Below are positions 44,792 to 51,586 of a DNA stretch of 53,676 bases, one piece after another. The first letter of the stretch is position 1. Every line of letters starts with the position of its first letter. Location of the stretch: NCBI GenBank assembly GCA_020627785.1, contig JAHDGF010000003.1, positions 1-53,676 of the forward strand. The letters run 5' to 3'. Below the pieces are notes generated by a model. The model was not told where the DNA came from. It made no database searches and worked only from the letters and a program-made list of their open reading frames with translations. The position numbers were made by a program, and so were the translations under genes. This DNA comes from Saprospiraceae bacterium. GTDB lineage: Bacteria > Bacteroidota > Bacteroidia > Chitinophagales > Saprospiraceae.

Positions 44792-45259
44792 ATGTCTAAA
44801 TTTCAAAAGAAAAGAGGTAAATCCTCACCGGAAATTTCTACGGCTTCTTTGCCGGACATTATCTTCATGCTTTTATTCTTCTTTATGGTTGTAACTGTAT
44901 TGAGAGATTCAAGTCTGAAAGTAGAAGTAGTCGTTCCACAAGCAACAGAATTAACGAAACTAGAGAAGAAGTCTTTGGTTAATTACCTGTACATGGGAAC
45001 ACCAAAGGATGCTGAGAAAGCAATTTATGGAACTAAGCCGCGGTTGCAGCTAGGAGATAAAATTGCTGATTTAGATCAGATTCCATTGTTTATAGCTCAA
45101 CATAGAGAGAAAGTACCTGAAGCACAACAACCTCAGATAACTTCATCATTAAGAGTTGATGGAGAGGTTACGATGGGTATTGTTACAGATGTAAAAACTC
45201 AGTTGAGAAAGTCAGGACAATTAAAAGTAAATTATTCGGCTAAACCGAGGCCCGAGTAA
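44792..45259 (+). CDS. exbD: ExbD-type biopolymer transport protein (second copy)
   Basis: 155 residues. The helix carries Asp22 (TASLPDIIFMLLFFFMVVT). The periplasmic domain ends SLRVDGEVTMGIVTDVKTQLRKSGQLKVNYSA, typical of ExbD. The two copies differ markedly in sequence, so they are not a recent duplication and may form a heterodimeric stator. The four-gene operon ends at the terminator just downstream. No tonB lies in the window. Confidence 0.93.
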   Translation: MSKFQKKRGKSSPEISTASLPDIIFMLLFFFMVVTVLRDSSLKVEVVVPQATELTKLEKKSLVNYLYMGTPKDAEKAIYGTKPRLQLGDKIADLDQIPLFIAQHREKVPEAQQPQITSSLRVDGEVTMGIVTDVKTQLRKSGQLKVNYSAKPRPE

Positions 45260-45271
45260 TGGATTTTGAAT

Positions 45272-45308
45272 AAAAAAAAGTCCCGATTGTGAAATCGGGA
45301 CTTTTTTA
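45272..45308. terminator. Strong intrinsic terminator after ExbD operon
   Basis: AAAAGTCCCGATT pairs with AATCGGGACTTTT around a 4-base GTGA loop, with flanking A and T runs, between convergent transcripts. Confidence 0.92.
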
Positions 45309-45323
45309 TGCCTTTCACTCAGC

Positions 45324-45761
45324 TTATCTAAGCCGATCCATTGAACTTACCAATTTGTCATCCTTATTGACAAAGTAATTAGCAATCATTGAAAATATGA
45401 TGGCGCCTACTGGGAAATATAAGCCCATTTCATCGTTGATTTCAACGGACTGATCCATGGTAGAACCAACGTTAAAAAACAACAAGGAAGCTGCGACAAT
45501 AATTAGTAAGGAAAAGATGATGCTGAGATAGCCAATTCTTTTTTGAACAGGTCTATTTTTAAATAAAAAGATACTCACAAAGGGTAGAAGTACAGCCAAG
45601 GCAGCAACAACCAGTAATATGGTGTGATCTTGGACATCAAACAATTTGTCTTCCAGGTATGGAGCAGCTGATTGGTTGCTTGAAGCTAGTGGCTTTAGAA
45701 AAACTACACCTGCACATATTGCTGCGAGTAGATAGAATAAAGATTGTATCCTCTGTATCAT
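45324..45761 (-). CDS. DUF4293 family membrane protein
   Basis: 145 residues from ATG 45761, giving the family-like N-terminus MIQRIQSLFYLLAA; the in-frame GTG at 45776 would add five residues. Four transmembrane helices at about 7-25, 48-67, 77-97 and 116-134. DUF4293 is a Bacteroidota family of unknown function. It converges on the ExbD operon and diverges from murQ. Confidence 0.85.
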   Translation of the reverse strand: MIQRIQSLFYLLAAICAGVVFLKPLASSNQSAAPYLEDKLFDVQDHTILLVVAALAVLLPFVSIFLFKNRPVQKRIGYLSIIFSLLIIVAASLLFFNVGSTMDQSVEINDEMGLYFPVGAIIFSMIANYFVNKDDKLVSSMDRLR

Positions 45762-45841
45762 TTCAATTTTTTTCACAAAAAAAATCTAAAAAGACTAATT
45801 ATCAAGGATGAATTCAATTTATTTATAACAATAACATAGTT

Positions 45842-46663
45842 ATGGAAAAACCAGACTTAGTCAGACATACAGAAAAGAGTTCAAATTATAGGCACTTAGA
45901 TAAGATGTCTACGCGTGAAATTCTGGAAAATATAAATAAAGAGGATCAGACTGTTGCAAAGGCAGTATCAAAAGAAATACCCGCCATTACTGAGCTTTCT
46001 GAAGCGATTTATGATCGGCTCAAAAACGGAGGAAGGCTTTTTTATATTGGGGCTGGAACAAGTGGTAGATTAGGCATTGTCGATGCTTCTGAGTGTCCTC
46101 CGACTTTTGGTGTGCCGCATGGGATGGTCATTGGTATTATAGCAGGTGGAGATTCTGCGATTAGAAAGGCCGTAGAATTTGCTGAGGATAGTGAGGAGAT
46201 TTCATGGAATGATTTAGAAGCACATAAAATAAATGAGGGTGATATCGTTGTGGGAATTGCTGCATCGGGCACCACTCCTTATGTGATCTCCGGACTAAGC
46301 GCATGCCAGAAGAATGGGATCAAAACTGGTTGCATTACCTGCAATTCTAATACACCTTTGGCTGCGGTTTCTGACTTCCCTGTGGAAGTAATTGTAGGAC
46401 CAGAATTCGTTACAGGCAGTACACGTATGAAGGCGGGCACTGCACAGAAATTGGTTTTAAACATGTTGACAACTTCCGTGATGATTAAGCTAGGTCATGT
46501 GGTTGATAATAAAATGGTAGACATGCAATTGAGCAATCATAAATTGGTTGATCGAGGAACCCAATTGATTGTTGAAGGAAGTGATTTAGCTTATGAAGAT
46601 GCCAAAAAATTATTGTTAGAACAGGGCAGTGTTAGAGCTGCATTGGATCATTTAAAGACTTGA
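45842..46663 (+). CDS. murQ: N-acetylmuramic acid 6-phosphate etherase
   Basis: 273 residues, the full length for MurQ. The SIS domain shows GAGTSGRLGIVDASECPPTFG, with the conserved Glu, then AGGDSAIRKAVEFAED and STRMKAGTAQKLVLNMLTT. MurQ splits the lactyl ether of MurNAc-6-phosphate to GlcNAc-6-phosphate and lactate in peptidoglycan recycling. No other recycling genes are nearby. Its 3' end overlaps the convergent rhomboid gene by 12 bases. Confidence 0.96.
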   Translation: MEKPDLVRHTEKSSNYRHLDKMSTREILENINKEDQTVAKAVSKEIPAITELSEAIYDRLKNGGRLFYIGAGTSGRLGIVDASECPPTFGVPHGMVIGIIAGGDSAIRKAVEFAEDSEEISWNDLEAHKINEGDIVVGIAASGTTPYVISGLSACQKNGIKTGCITCNSNTPLAAVSDFPVEVIVGPEFVTGSTRMKAGTAQKLVLNMLTTSVMIKLGHVVDNKMVDMQLSNHKLVDRGTQLIVEGSDLAYEDAKKLLLEQGSVRAALDHLKT

Positions 46664-47398
46664 TCCGCCATCATCTATACTTCGTCTCCATTCTTCCATT
46701 CTCCTCTGCTCTTCCATCTGTTTTTCTATTAACCTTTCAGCCTTTGTCTTATGAAAAGTATCTCTTGGGAGGAAGTATTCTTGATTAGATATTTCATTGG
46801 CCCAGGAGGGAGCTTTAGGGATTTCATCTTCTTCAATGACGCCTTTAAAAATATACGCCGTGAGCGTTCCCACCATTGCTCCGAATAAATGACTTTCCCA
46901 AGAAATGTCATCTTTTAATGGCAATAGACCATAAAAATATCCACTGTATAAAACGGTAACGGAAAGGGCAAGGACGATGGCCTTTAAGTTCTTTCTGAAG
47001 AATCCTGAGAACATTACAAAACTCAAAAGTCCATAAACTACACCACTGGCTCCAATATGATATACAGGTCTTGCAAAAAGCCAGACAATAAATCCTGTAA
47101 GGACATAAATAATTCCAAAAGAAGGGGCAGCAACCTTGGGATAAAAGTAGTAGATGACTCCTGTCAAAACAAAGAAAGGGAAGGTGTTGGATAACAAATG
47201 TTCAAAGTTGTCATGGACTAATGGTGCCAAGAATATCCCTTTGATACCTTCAGTTTTTCTTGGATAAATTCCAAGGTGAGAAAAGCTGTTGTCCGTCAAA
47301 AGACCAAAGAGGTGAACTGACCACAATAACAACACACAAAGCCCTGCAAACTTCAAGGCATTTATGATTAATTTCTTTTGCCTATTTGGGCTTTGCAT
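46652..47398 (-). CDS. Rhomboid-family intramembrane serine protease
   Basis: 248 residues. Six transmembrane helices with the catalytic motif HIGASG (Ser118) and His170 (WESHLFGAM), the Ser-His dyad of rhomboids. A cytoplasmic tail (about 195-248), rich in Glu/Arg, is longer than in most small rhomboids. Rhomboids cleave single-pass membrane proteins; the substrate is unknown. The start is 9 bases after the stop of the next upstream gene, so the two are probably one unit. Confidence 0.93.
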   Translation of the reverse strand: MQSPNRQKKLIINALKFAGLCVLLLWSVHLFGLLTDNSFSHLGIYPRKTEGIKGIFLAPLVHDNFEHLLSNTFPFFVLTGVIYYFYPKVAAPSFGIIYVLTGFIVWLFARPVYHIGASGVVYGLLSFVMFSGFFRKNLKAIVLALSVTVLYSGYFYGLLPLKDDISWESHLFGAMVGTLTAYIFKGVIEEDEIPKAPSWANEISNQEYFLPRDTFHKTKAERLIEKQMEEQRRMEEWRRSIDDGGSSL

Positions 47399-47407
47399 AA
47401 ATTCTTG

Positions 47408-48019
47408 TTAAACGTATTTCCTTTGAACCAGTTTCAAGAAGGTTTTTACCTTTTTCTCCTTATCTGGAGAAAGCCAATCATTTGCTTCAGCCACATTTGT
47501 ACTTAGAAAATTCGTCGCTTCATCGTAGGTCTTGAAACTGTTTAATTTCTCAATGGTATCATCAAACGAAGACCTATCTCCACTAAAAAGTTCTTTTACC
47601 GTGAATATTTTTTCATTGATACTCATTGATTTTCCAATATCTGAAATGCTTGTTTTTGCCAGCTTATCAGATAATTCATTCCCATCGGATAGTGTAAATA
47701 GACTTGCAAAAGCAGAACTTCCTACCGTTGCTTTCACGGGAGCGGCTGCCTTGGTCACCTTTGGCGATTCAACAACAGGAGCTACAACTTCCTTTACTTT
47801 TTCCACTTCTGGAGCTGGCTTTGGAGGAGTTTCTATTTTAACTGGTGCAGCTTTAACTGGTTCTGCAGGCGTAATTCCTTCTGAAATTGAATGAAGAAAT
47901 TTTGAAGTGTAGGATTTTAGGAGTTCAATTTCCATCGCATCAACATTCCCATCCTCCTTTAATCGCTCATAAAAGCTGGTTAATTTCTTTAAATGTTTAT
48001 CTGATTGTTCGAATTTCAT
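47408..48019 (-). CDS. Hypothetical Pro/Ala/Val-linker protein
   Basis: 203 residues from ATG 48019. An in-frame TTG at 48067 overlaps a -7 box whose transcript would start after it, so 48019 is favoured. A short helical N-terminus (to about 50) is joined by a Pro/Ala/Val/Lys linker (about 55-108) to a helical C-terminus (SFKTYDEATNFLSTNVAEANDWLSPDK and KTFLKLVQRKYV). No signal peptide is present, so it is cytoplasmic. I do not recognise a family. It precedes the rhomboid gene by 9 bases. Confidence 0.7.
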   Translation of the reverse strand: MKFEQSDKHLKKLTSFYERLKEDGNVDAMEIELLKSYTSKFLHSISEGITPAEPVKAAPVKIETPPKPAPEVEKVKEVVAPVVESPKVTKAAAPVKATVGSSAFASLFTLSDGNELSDKLAKTSISDIGKSMSINEKIFTVKELFSGDRSSFDDTIEKLNSFKTYDEATNFLSTNVAEANDWLSPDKEKKVKTFLKLVQRKYV

Positions 48020-48064
48020 AGTAGTATTTGTTTCAACTAGTAAAGAACGTTTAAATTGGTCGTT

Positions 48065-48072
48065 CAAATATA
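48065..48072 (-). promoter_or_regulatory. -7 box TATATTTG, decides start of 47408-48019 gene
   Basis: Minus-strand TATATTTG exactly matches TAnnTTTG. Transcription starting about 7 bases later (about 48058) would exclude the TTG at 48067 as initiator, supporting ATG 48019. Confidence 0.55.
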
Positions 48073-48174
48073 TTTATTTCAATTAAGCTTTATCTGTGTA
48101 CAATTCATAATTTATTGTCAATTGAAAATCTGATATTTGTGGAGTCATTGAAATAAAACCAACGTACAGAAAAT

Positions 48175-48765
48175 ATGTTTCTTGAACCAAGTTTTAGAGG
48201 TCAGCGAAGTGGATGGATAGAAGTTATCTGTGGTTCCATGTTTTCTGGAAAAACAGAAGAGCTGATTCGACGGCTCAAGCGGGCTAAATTTGCCAATCAA
48301 AAAGTTGAGATCTTCAAACCAAAGAAGGATACTCGATATGATGATACTCAGGTAGTTTCTCATGATGAAAATTCAATACTTTCAATCCCGGTTGAAAAGA
48401 GTACAGAGATCTACACGCACATAAAAGAAATTGATGTTGTTGGGATAGATGAAGCTCAGTTTTTCGATGCAGAATTAGTGGAGGTATGTCAGCGCCTAGC
48501 AATCAAGGGTAAGCGAGTAATCATTGCAGGGCTGGATATGGACTTCCGAGGCCTTCCTTTTGGTCCCATGCCTAGTCTTCTCGCCGTTGCCGAGTACATA
48601 ACAAAGGTACATGCCATCTGTCCACATTGTGGTAATTTAGCCACCCACTCTTATCGATTAAGCGAGGAAGAAGCGACGGTTGTCCTTGGAGAAAAGGATA
48701 AGTATGAACCTCGCTGTCGTGTCTGTTATGAGATGGGAAACATTCTCAATTTCAGCATGAGGTGA
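48175..48765 (+). CDS. tdk: Thymidine kinase, type II
   Basis: 196 residues. P-loop GSMFSGKT (20-27), Walker B-like GIDEAQFF and [14 protein letters not shown], and two zinc-binding Cys pairs CPHC and CRVC typical of type II (TK1-like) enzymes. It phosphorylates thymidine in the salvage pathway. ATG 48175 is near the family start. A weak hairpin (ATTTGC/GCAAAT) lies near 48776, after the stop. Confidence 0.96.
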   Translation: MFLEPSFRGQRSGWIEVICGSMFSGKTEELIRRLKRAKFANQKVEIFKPKKDTRYDDTQVVSHDENSILSIPVEKSTEIYTHIKEIDVVGIDEAQFFDAELVEVCQRLAIKGKRVIIAGLDMDFRGLPFGPMPSLLAVAEYITKVHAICPHCGNLATHSYRLSEEEATVVLGEKDKYEPRCRVCYEMGNILNFSMR

Positions 48766-48794
48766 GCTCAGGATTTATTTGCTATCGCAAATTT

Positions 48795-49211
48795 TTAAAC
48801 TTCAATGATGGTTTCATTTCTACTGGCAATCTTAGCTCCCAGCCAAGTAGCAAAAATGGTGATAGGTATATCGACCAAACCAAACTTCAGATCATGTCCC
48901 ATAACAATAAAATTAGTGATGGTGGCAATGATTAAAATCAGCCCAGCCATCCAGCCAGTTCTATTTTTAAATCGACCAGAAATAGTTCCTGCGATAAAGC
49001 TTGCAGCAAAAGCACCAAGAATATGACCGAAGATTACCAGTGCTTGTGCACTTAATGGCATAAGACTTACCAGGGTGGCTCTGTCTTCTGGATCCGTTGG
49101 ATCTAAGCCTTCAGGCAATTCAAAGAAATTAGGCATTAGTTGTTGCGATAAGGCGACTAAAAATATACCGACCACTACTCCAATGATTCCACCAATAATA
49201 TTTCTACCCAT
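48795..49211 (-). CDS. Small four-helix membrane protein, unknown function
   Basis: 138 residues. Hydrophobic helices at about 5-24, 50-72, 82-103 and 112-128, with an acidic insert (ELPEGLDPTDPEDRATL) after the first. No family is recognised. It converges on tdk and is separate from the PorV-like gene. A CGCTTTCGCAAA-type motif (reverse orientation) lies 13 bases upstream of its start. Confidence 0.72.
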   Translation of the reverse strand: MGRNIIGGIIGVVVGIFLVALSQQLMPNFFELPEGLDPTDPEDRATLVSLMPLSAQALVIFGHILGAFAASFIAGTISGRFKNRTGWMAGLILIIATITNFIVMGHDLKFGLVDIPITIFATWLGAKIASRNETIIEV

Positions 49212-49223
49212 GTTTAATAAAAA

Positions 49224-49235
49224 TTTGCGAAAGCG
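49224..49235 (-). repeat. Copy of CGCTTTCGCAAA motif
   Basis: Reads TTTGCGAAAGCG on the plus strand, just upstream of the small membrane protein gene. Identical 12-mers occur at 9652, 19169, 26760 (plus) and 51296 (minus). Confidence 0.7.
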
Positions 49236-49355
49236 TAATATCCTTTTTTCAGGCCTATTTTTAATATAAAAGAATTGATTATCAAGACATTCAGGCTAAA
49301 ATATGCCTTCTTTTCATCAATTGTGAAATATGAAATATTTTCTTGCGTTTAAGAA

Positions 49356-49388
49356 TTTGTGTTTTTCACTTAGGTATATCTATCTTTG
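49356..49388 (+). promoter_or_regulatory. Consensus promoter of PorV/Q-like gene
   Basis: TTTG at 49356-49359, a 21-base spacer and TATCTTTG at 49381-49388 match the full Bacteroidota -33/-7 pattern. The leader before ATG 49445 would be about 50 bases. This is the best promoter found in the window. Confidence 0.75.
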
Positions 49389-49444
49389 TTGCACCTAAAC
49401 TTTCACACCCATCCCTTAGGTAGATTACTGTAAATTAAATTTCA

Positions 49445-50548
49445 ATGAAATTTCAAGACATCAAGGCTATTGTATTGGTTTGCCTATTCGCGACTGCTAC
49501 ATTTAGTAATATAAGCGCACAAACAGCTCCAAAATTCGTCAATGAATTTTTAAACATCGGTGTGGGAGCCCAAGCACACGGTATGTTTGGGAGTGTTGCG
49601 GCATCAATTGACGACGTTACTTCTGCATACTGGAACCCGGCAGGATTAACTAAAATAGAAGATCCTTTACAAGTAGCAGCAATGCACGCTTCATGGTTTG
49701 GAGGCATTGCGAATTATGACTATTTCGGTGCAGCAAAAAGAATGGGTAGTAACTCAAATCCAACGGTTGGGGCCCTAACGGTCATAAGAATGGGAATTGA
49801 TGGAATTCCTAATACTTTAAGTTTAGTAGGGCCAGATGGGTCTATTAACTATAATAATGTCACAGAATTTTCGACGGCAGATTATGCTGTTCTTGTTTCA
49901 ATAGGTAAAACACTTAAAAACATCGATTTAAGTTATGGAATCTCTGCTAAGGTGATTAACCGAAGAATTGGACCATTCGGTTCTGCCTGGGGATTTGGCT
50001 TTGATGCTGGAGTTCAATATGAAACCAATGGATTTAAATTTGGTCTTATGGCCAGAGATGTGACAACAACCGTCAATGCATGGTCCTTCAATATAAGCTC
50101 TGAAAACGAAGCAATATTATTGGCTACAGGGAACGATGTGCCTATTTCTTCCACTGAAATTGCACTACCTAAGTTGGTTTTTGCTGCAGCAAAGTCAGGA
50201 GAAAGTGGATCACTTAGTTATACGGTTGAAGCGGATTTAAGATTGTCTAGTGATGGTACCCAAGCTGGAATTCTCTCAGGAGATAGAATTGGCCTAGATC
50301 CTACCTTTGGGGTAGAAGTAGGGTATGATCAACTTGCATTTTTAAGGTTCGGTTTAGGAAACATGCAGAACATCATTAATGAGGTAAACTCAGCAAACAC
50401 TAAATTTTCACTTCAACCAAATATTGGTTTAGGTGTGCATTTAGGGAGATTGAATATTGACTATGCCTTGACCAATATTGGTTCTGTAGCTGAAGCATTG
50501 GTGTCTCACATCTTTTCGTTGAAGCTTAACTTTCAATCCAGTTATTAA
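49445..50548 (+). CDS. PorV/PorQ-family outer-membrane beta-barrel
   Basis: 367 residues. Signal peptide (about 1-25), then NEFLNIGVGAQAHGMFGSVAASIDDVTSAYWNPAGL, a hallmark of the PorV/PorQ (UPF0164-like) family. The rest has repeated amphipathic strands expected of a barrel, ending VSHIFSLKLNFQSSY with an aromatic terminal residue. PorV shuttles T9SS cargo at the outer membrane and PorQ helps its processing; which of these roles, if any, this protein has cannot be decided. A strong promoter precedes it. Confidence 0.85.
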   Translation: MKFQDIKAIVLVCLFATATFSNISAQTAPKFVNEFLNIGVGAQAHGMFGSVAASIDDVTSAYWNPAGLTKIEDPLQVAAMHASWFGGIANYDYFGAAKRMGSNSNPTVGALTVIRMGIDGIPNTLSLVGPDGSINYNNVTEFSTADYAVLVSIGKTLKNIDLSYGISAKVINRRIGPFGSAWGFGFDAGVQYETNGFKFGLMARDVTTTVNAWSFNISSENEAILLATGNDVPISSTEIALPKLVFAAAKSGESGSLSYTVEADLRLSSDGTQAGILSGDRIGLDPTFGVEVGYDQLAFLRFGLGNMQNIINEVNSANTKFSLQPNIGLGVHLGRLNIDYALTNIGSVAEALVSHIFSLKLNFQSSY

Positions 50549-50553
50549 AAGCC

Positions 50554-51201
50554 TTAGAAGTCTGGGGATTGTAAATTTTTAAAGTGACCGTTTAAAGAAG
50601 CTCTTTCTTTAAGTTCTTCTGCTTTTTTCAGAGCAGGTATGAATTGATTTAGATGATCTTCAATAAACTTCAATCGTTGACTTTCTGCACGTATAGTTAA
50701 TAAACGTATTTTTTCTTCCATGTTGAGTCCAACATGATGCGCAATTTTATAACTGGTAAAGTCATTTCTAAACCGGCTGATTGGAAGATCAATTTTTAGT
50801 AATTCAAATACCTCTTCAAGTAATTTAAGTAAGCGATTAATCGTAGTTGGATCAGATTGTTCGTCGTCAATGAGATGACTTACACTAGCAGCTGCATATA
50901 ACTTTGGATGATGTACTTTTTCAAAGTTGTGGATCTGGTATACTCTTACACCTTCCGTTTTGATATCCATTTTCCCATCTTCATATACCTTACTAATTGC
51001 GGTTACTTTCATTTCCGTTCCAAAAAAAATCAATTGCCCTTTATGGAAAGGGGCAATCCCAAAGTGTGTGCCATTGGACCAACAGTCGTTGATCAATTGC
51101 TTGTATCGCGGTTCAAATATATGCAGGTTCACTTTCTCTCCTGGAAACGCAACCAATGATAGCGGGAACTGCGGCAGTATAAAGTTTTCCTTAGGATCCA
51201 T
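50554..51201 (-). CDS. LON substrate-binding domain protein
   Basis: 215 residues containing only the N-terminal LON (PUA-like) domain. FPLSLVAFPGEKVNLHIFEPRYKQLINDCW is the conserved opening, and the C-terminal helical part follows. The AAA+ and protease domains of Lon are absent, so it is a stand-alone substrate-binding protein of uncertain role. It converges on the PorV/Q gene with a 5-base gap. The upstream intergenic region has an inverted repeat of GCGAAAGCG. Confidence 0.88.
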   Translation of the reverse strand: MDPKENFILPQFPLSLVAFPGEKVNLHIFEPRYKQLINDCWSNGTHFGIAPFHKGQLIFFGTEMKVTAISKVYEDGKMDIKTEGVRVYQIHNFEKVHHPKLYAAASVSHLIDDEQSDPTTINRLLKLLEEVFELLKIDLPISRFRNDFTSYKIAHHVGLNMEEKIRLLTIRAESQRLKFIEDHLNQFIPALKKAEELKERASLNGHFKNLQSPDF

Positions 51202-51236
51202 AAGTCTCTTAACAATATATAGTACGATTTAGTTTA

Positions 51237-51307
51237 CGCTTTCGCCAATGTATTTATAAGCCGTGCACATTAAGTCTCTCTTTAATTCTAATGAATTTGC
51301 GAAAGCG
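51237..51307. repeat. Inverted repeat CGCTTTCGC ... GCGAAAGCG
   Basis: Perfect 9-base arms at 51237-51245 and 51299-51307, 53 bases apart. The right arm extends to the 12-mer TTTGCGAAAGCG found elsewhere in the window. The left arm is followed by CAA instead of AAA. Confidence 0.65.
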
Positions 51308-51477
51308 CTAAAAACTCCTCAGAGCCATATATATCAAAGGATTCCTCCTTTCTAGATACTCATAAATCTCCACTCATTTGGGTAAAGTAGAAGACATATT
51401 ACGATTTGGTATAATGTTTGCTTTTTACCTCTATGTATTAAAATTTTCAATCATGTGTTGTGAATTGAAGTACAAAA

Positions 51478-51498
51478 AGCCCCTCTCAACCGGGGGTT
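51478..51498. promoter_or_regulatory. GC-rich hairpin in leader of giant gene
   Basis: AGCCCC pairs with GGGGTT (one G.T) around an 8-9-base loop, about 90 bases before the ATG. It stands out in AT-rich surroundings. On the minus strand it is followed by T5, but no minus-strand gene ends there, so a leader structure is more likely than a terminator. Confidence 0.4.
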
Positions 51499-51586
51499 GC
51501 AGATTTTAAAACTGAGAATGATACTAGAATTATTTTTTAAACAGGAAAACTTAAAAAAAGAAAGTAAGTACTCAAAACTTTTTATT

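Larger units (their letters stand above)
51202..51586. other. Intergenic region before giant surface protein gene
   Basis: 385 bases without a coding frame of note. It holds the inverted 9-mer repeat (51237-51307), a GC-rich hairpin (51478-51498) and a TATAATGTTTG element near 51410-51420 that resembles a -7 box with one extra spacer base. It probably contains the promoter and structured leader of the downstream gene. Confidence 0.5.

Noticed and set aside
51478..51498. Minus-strand terminator
   Set aside because: No minus-strand gene ends there; more likely a leader hairpin.
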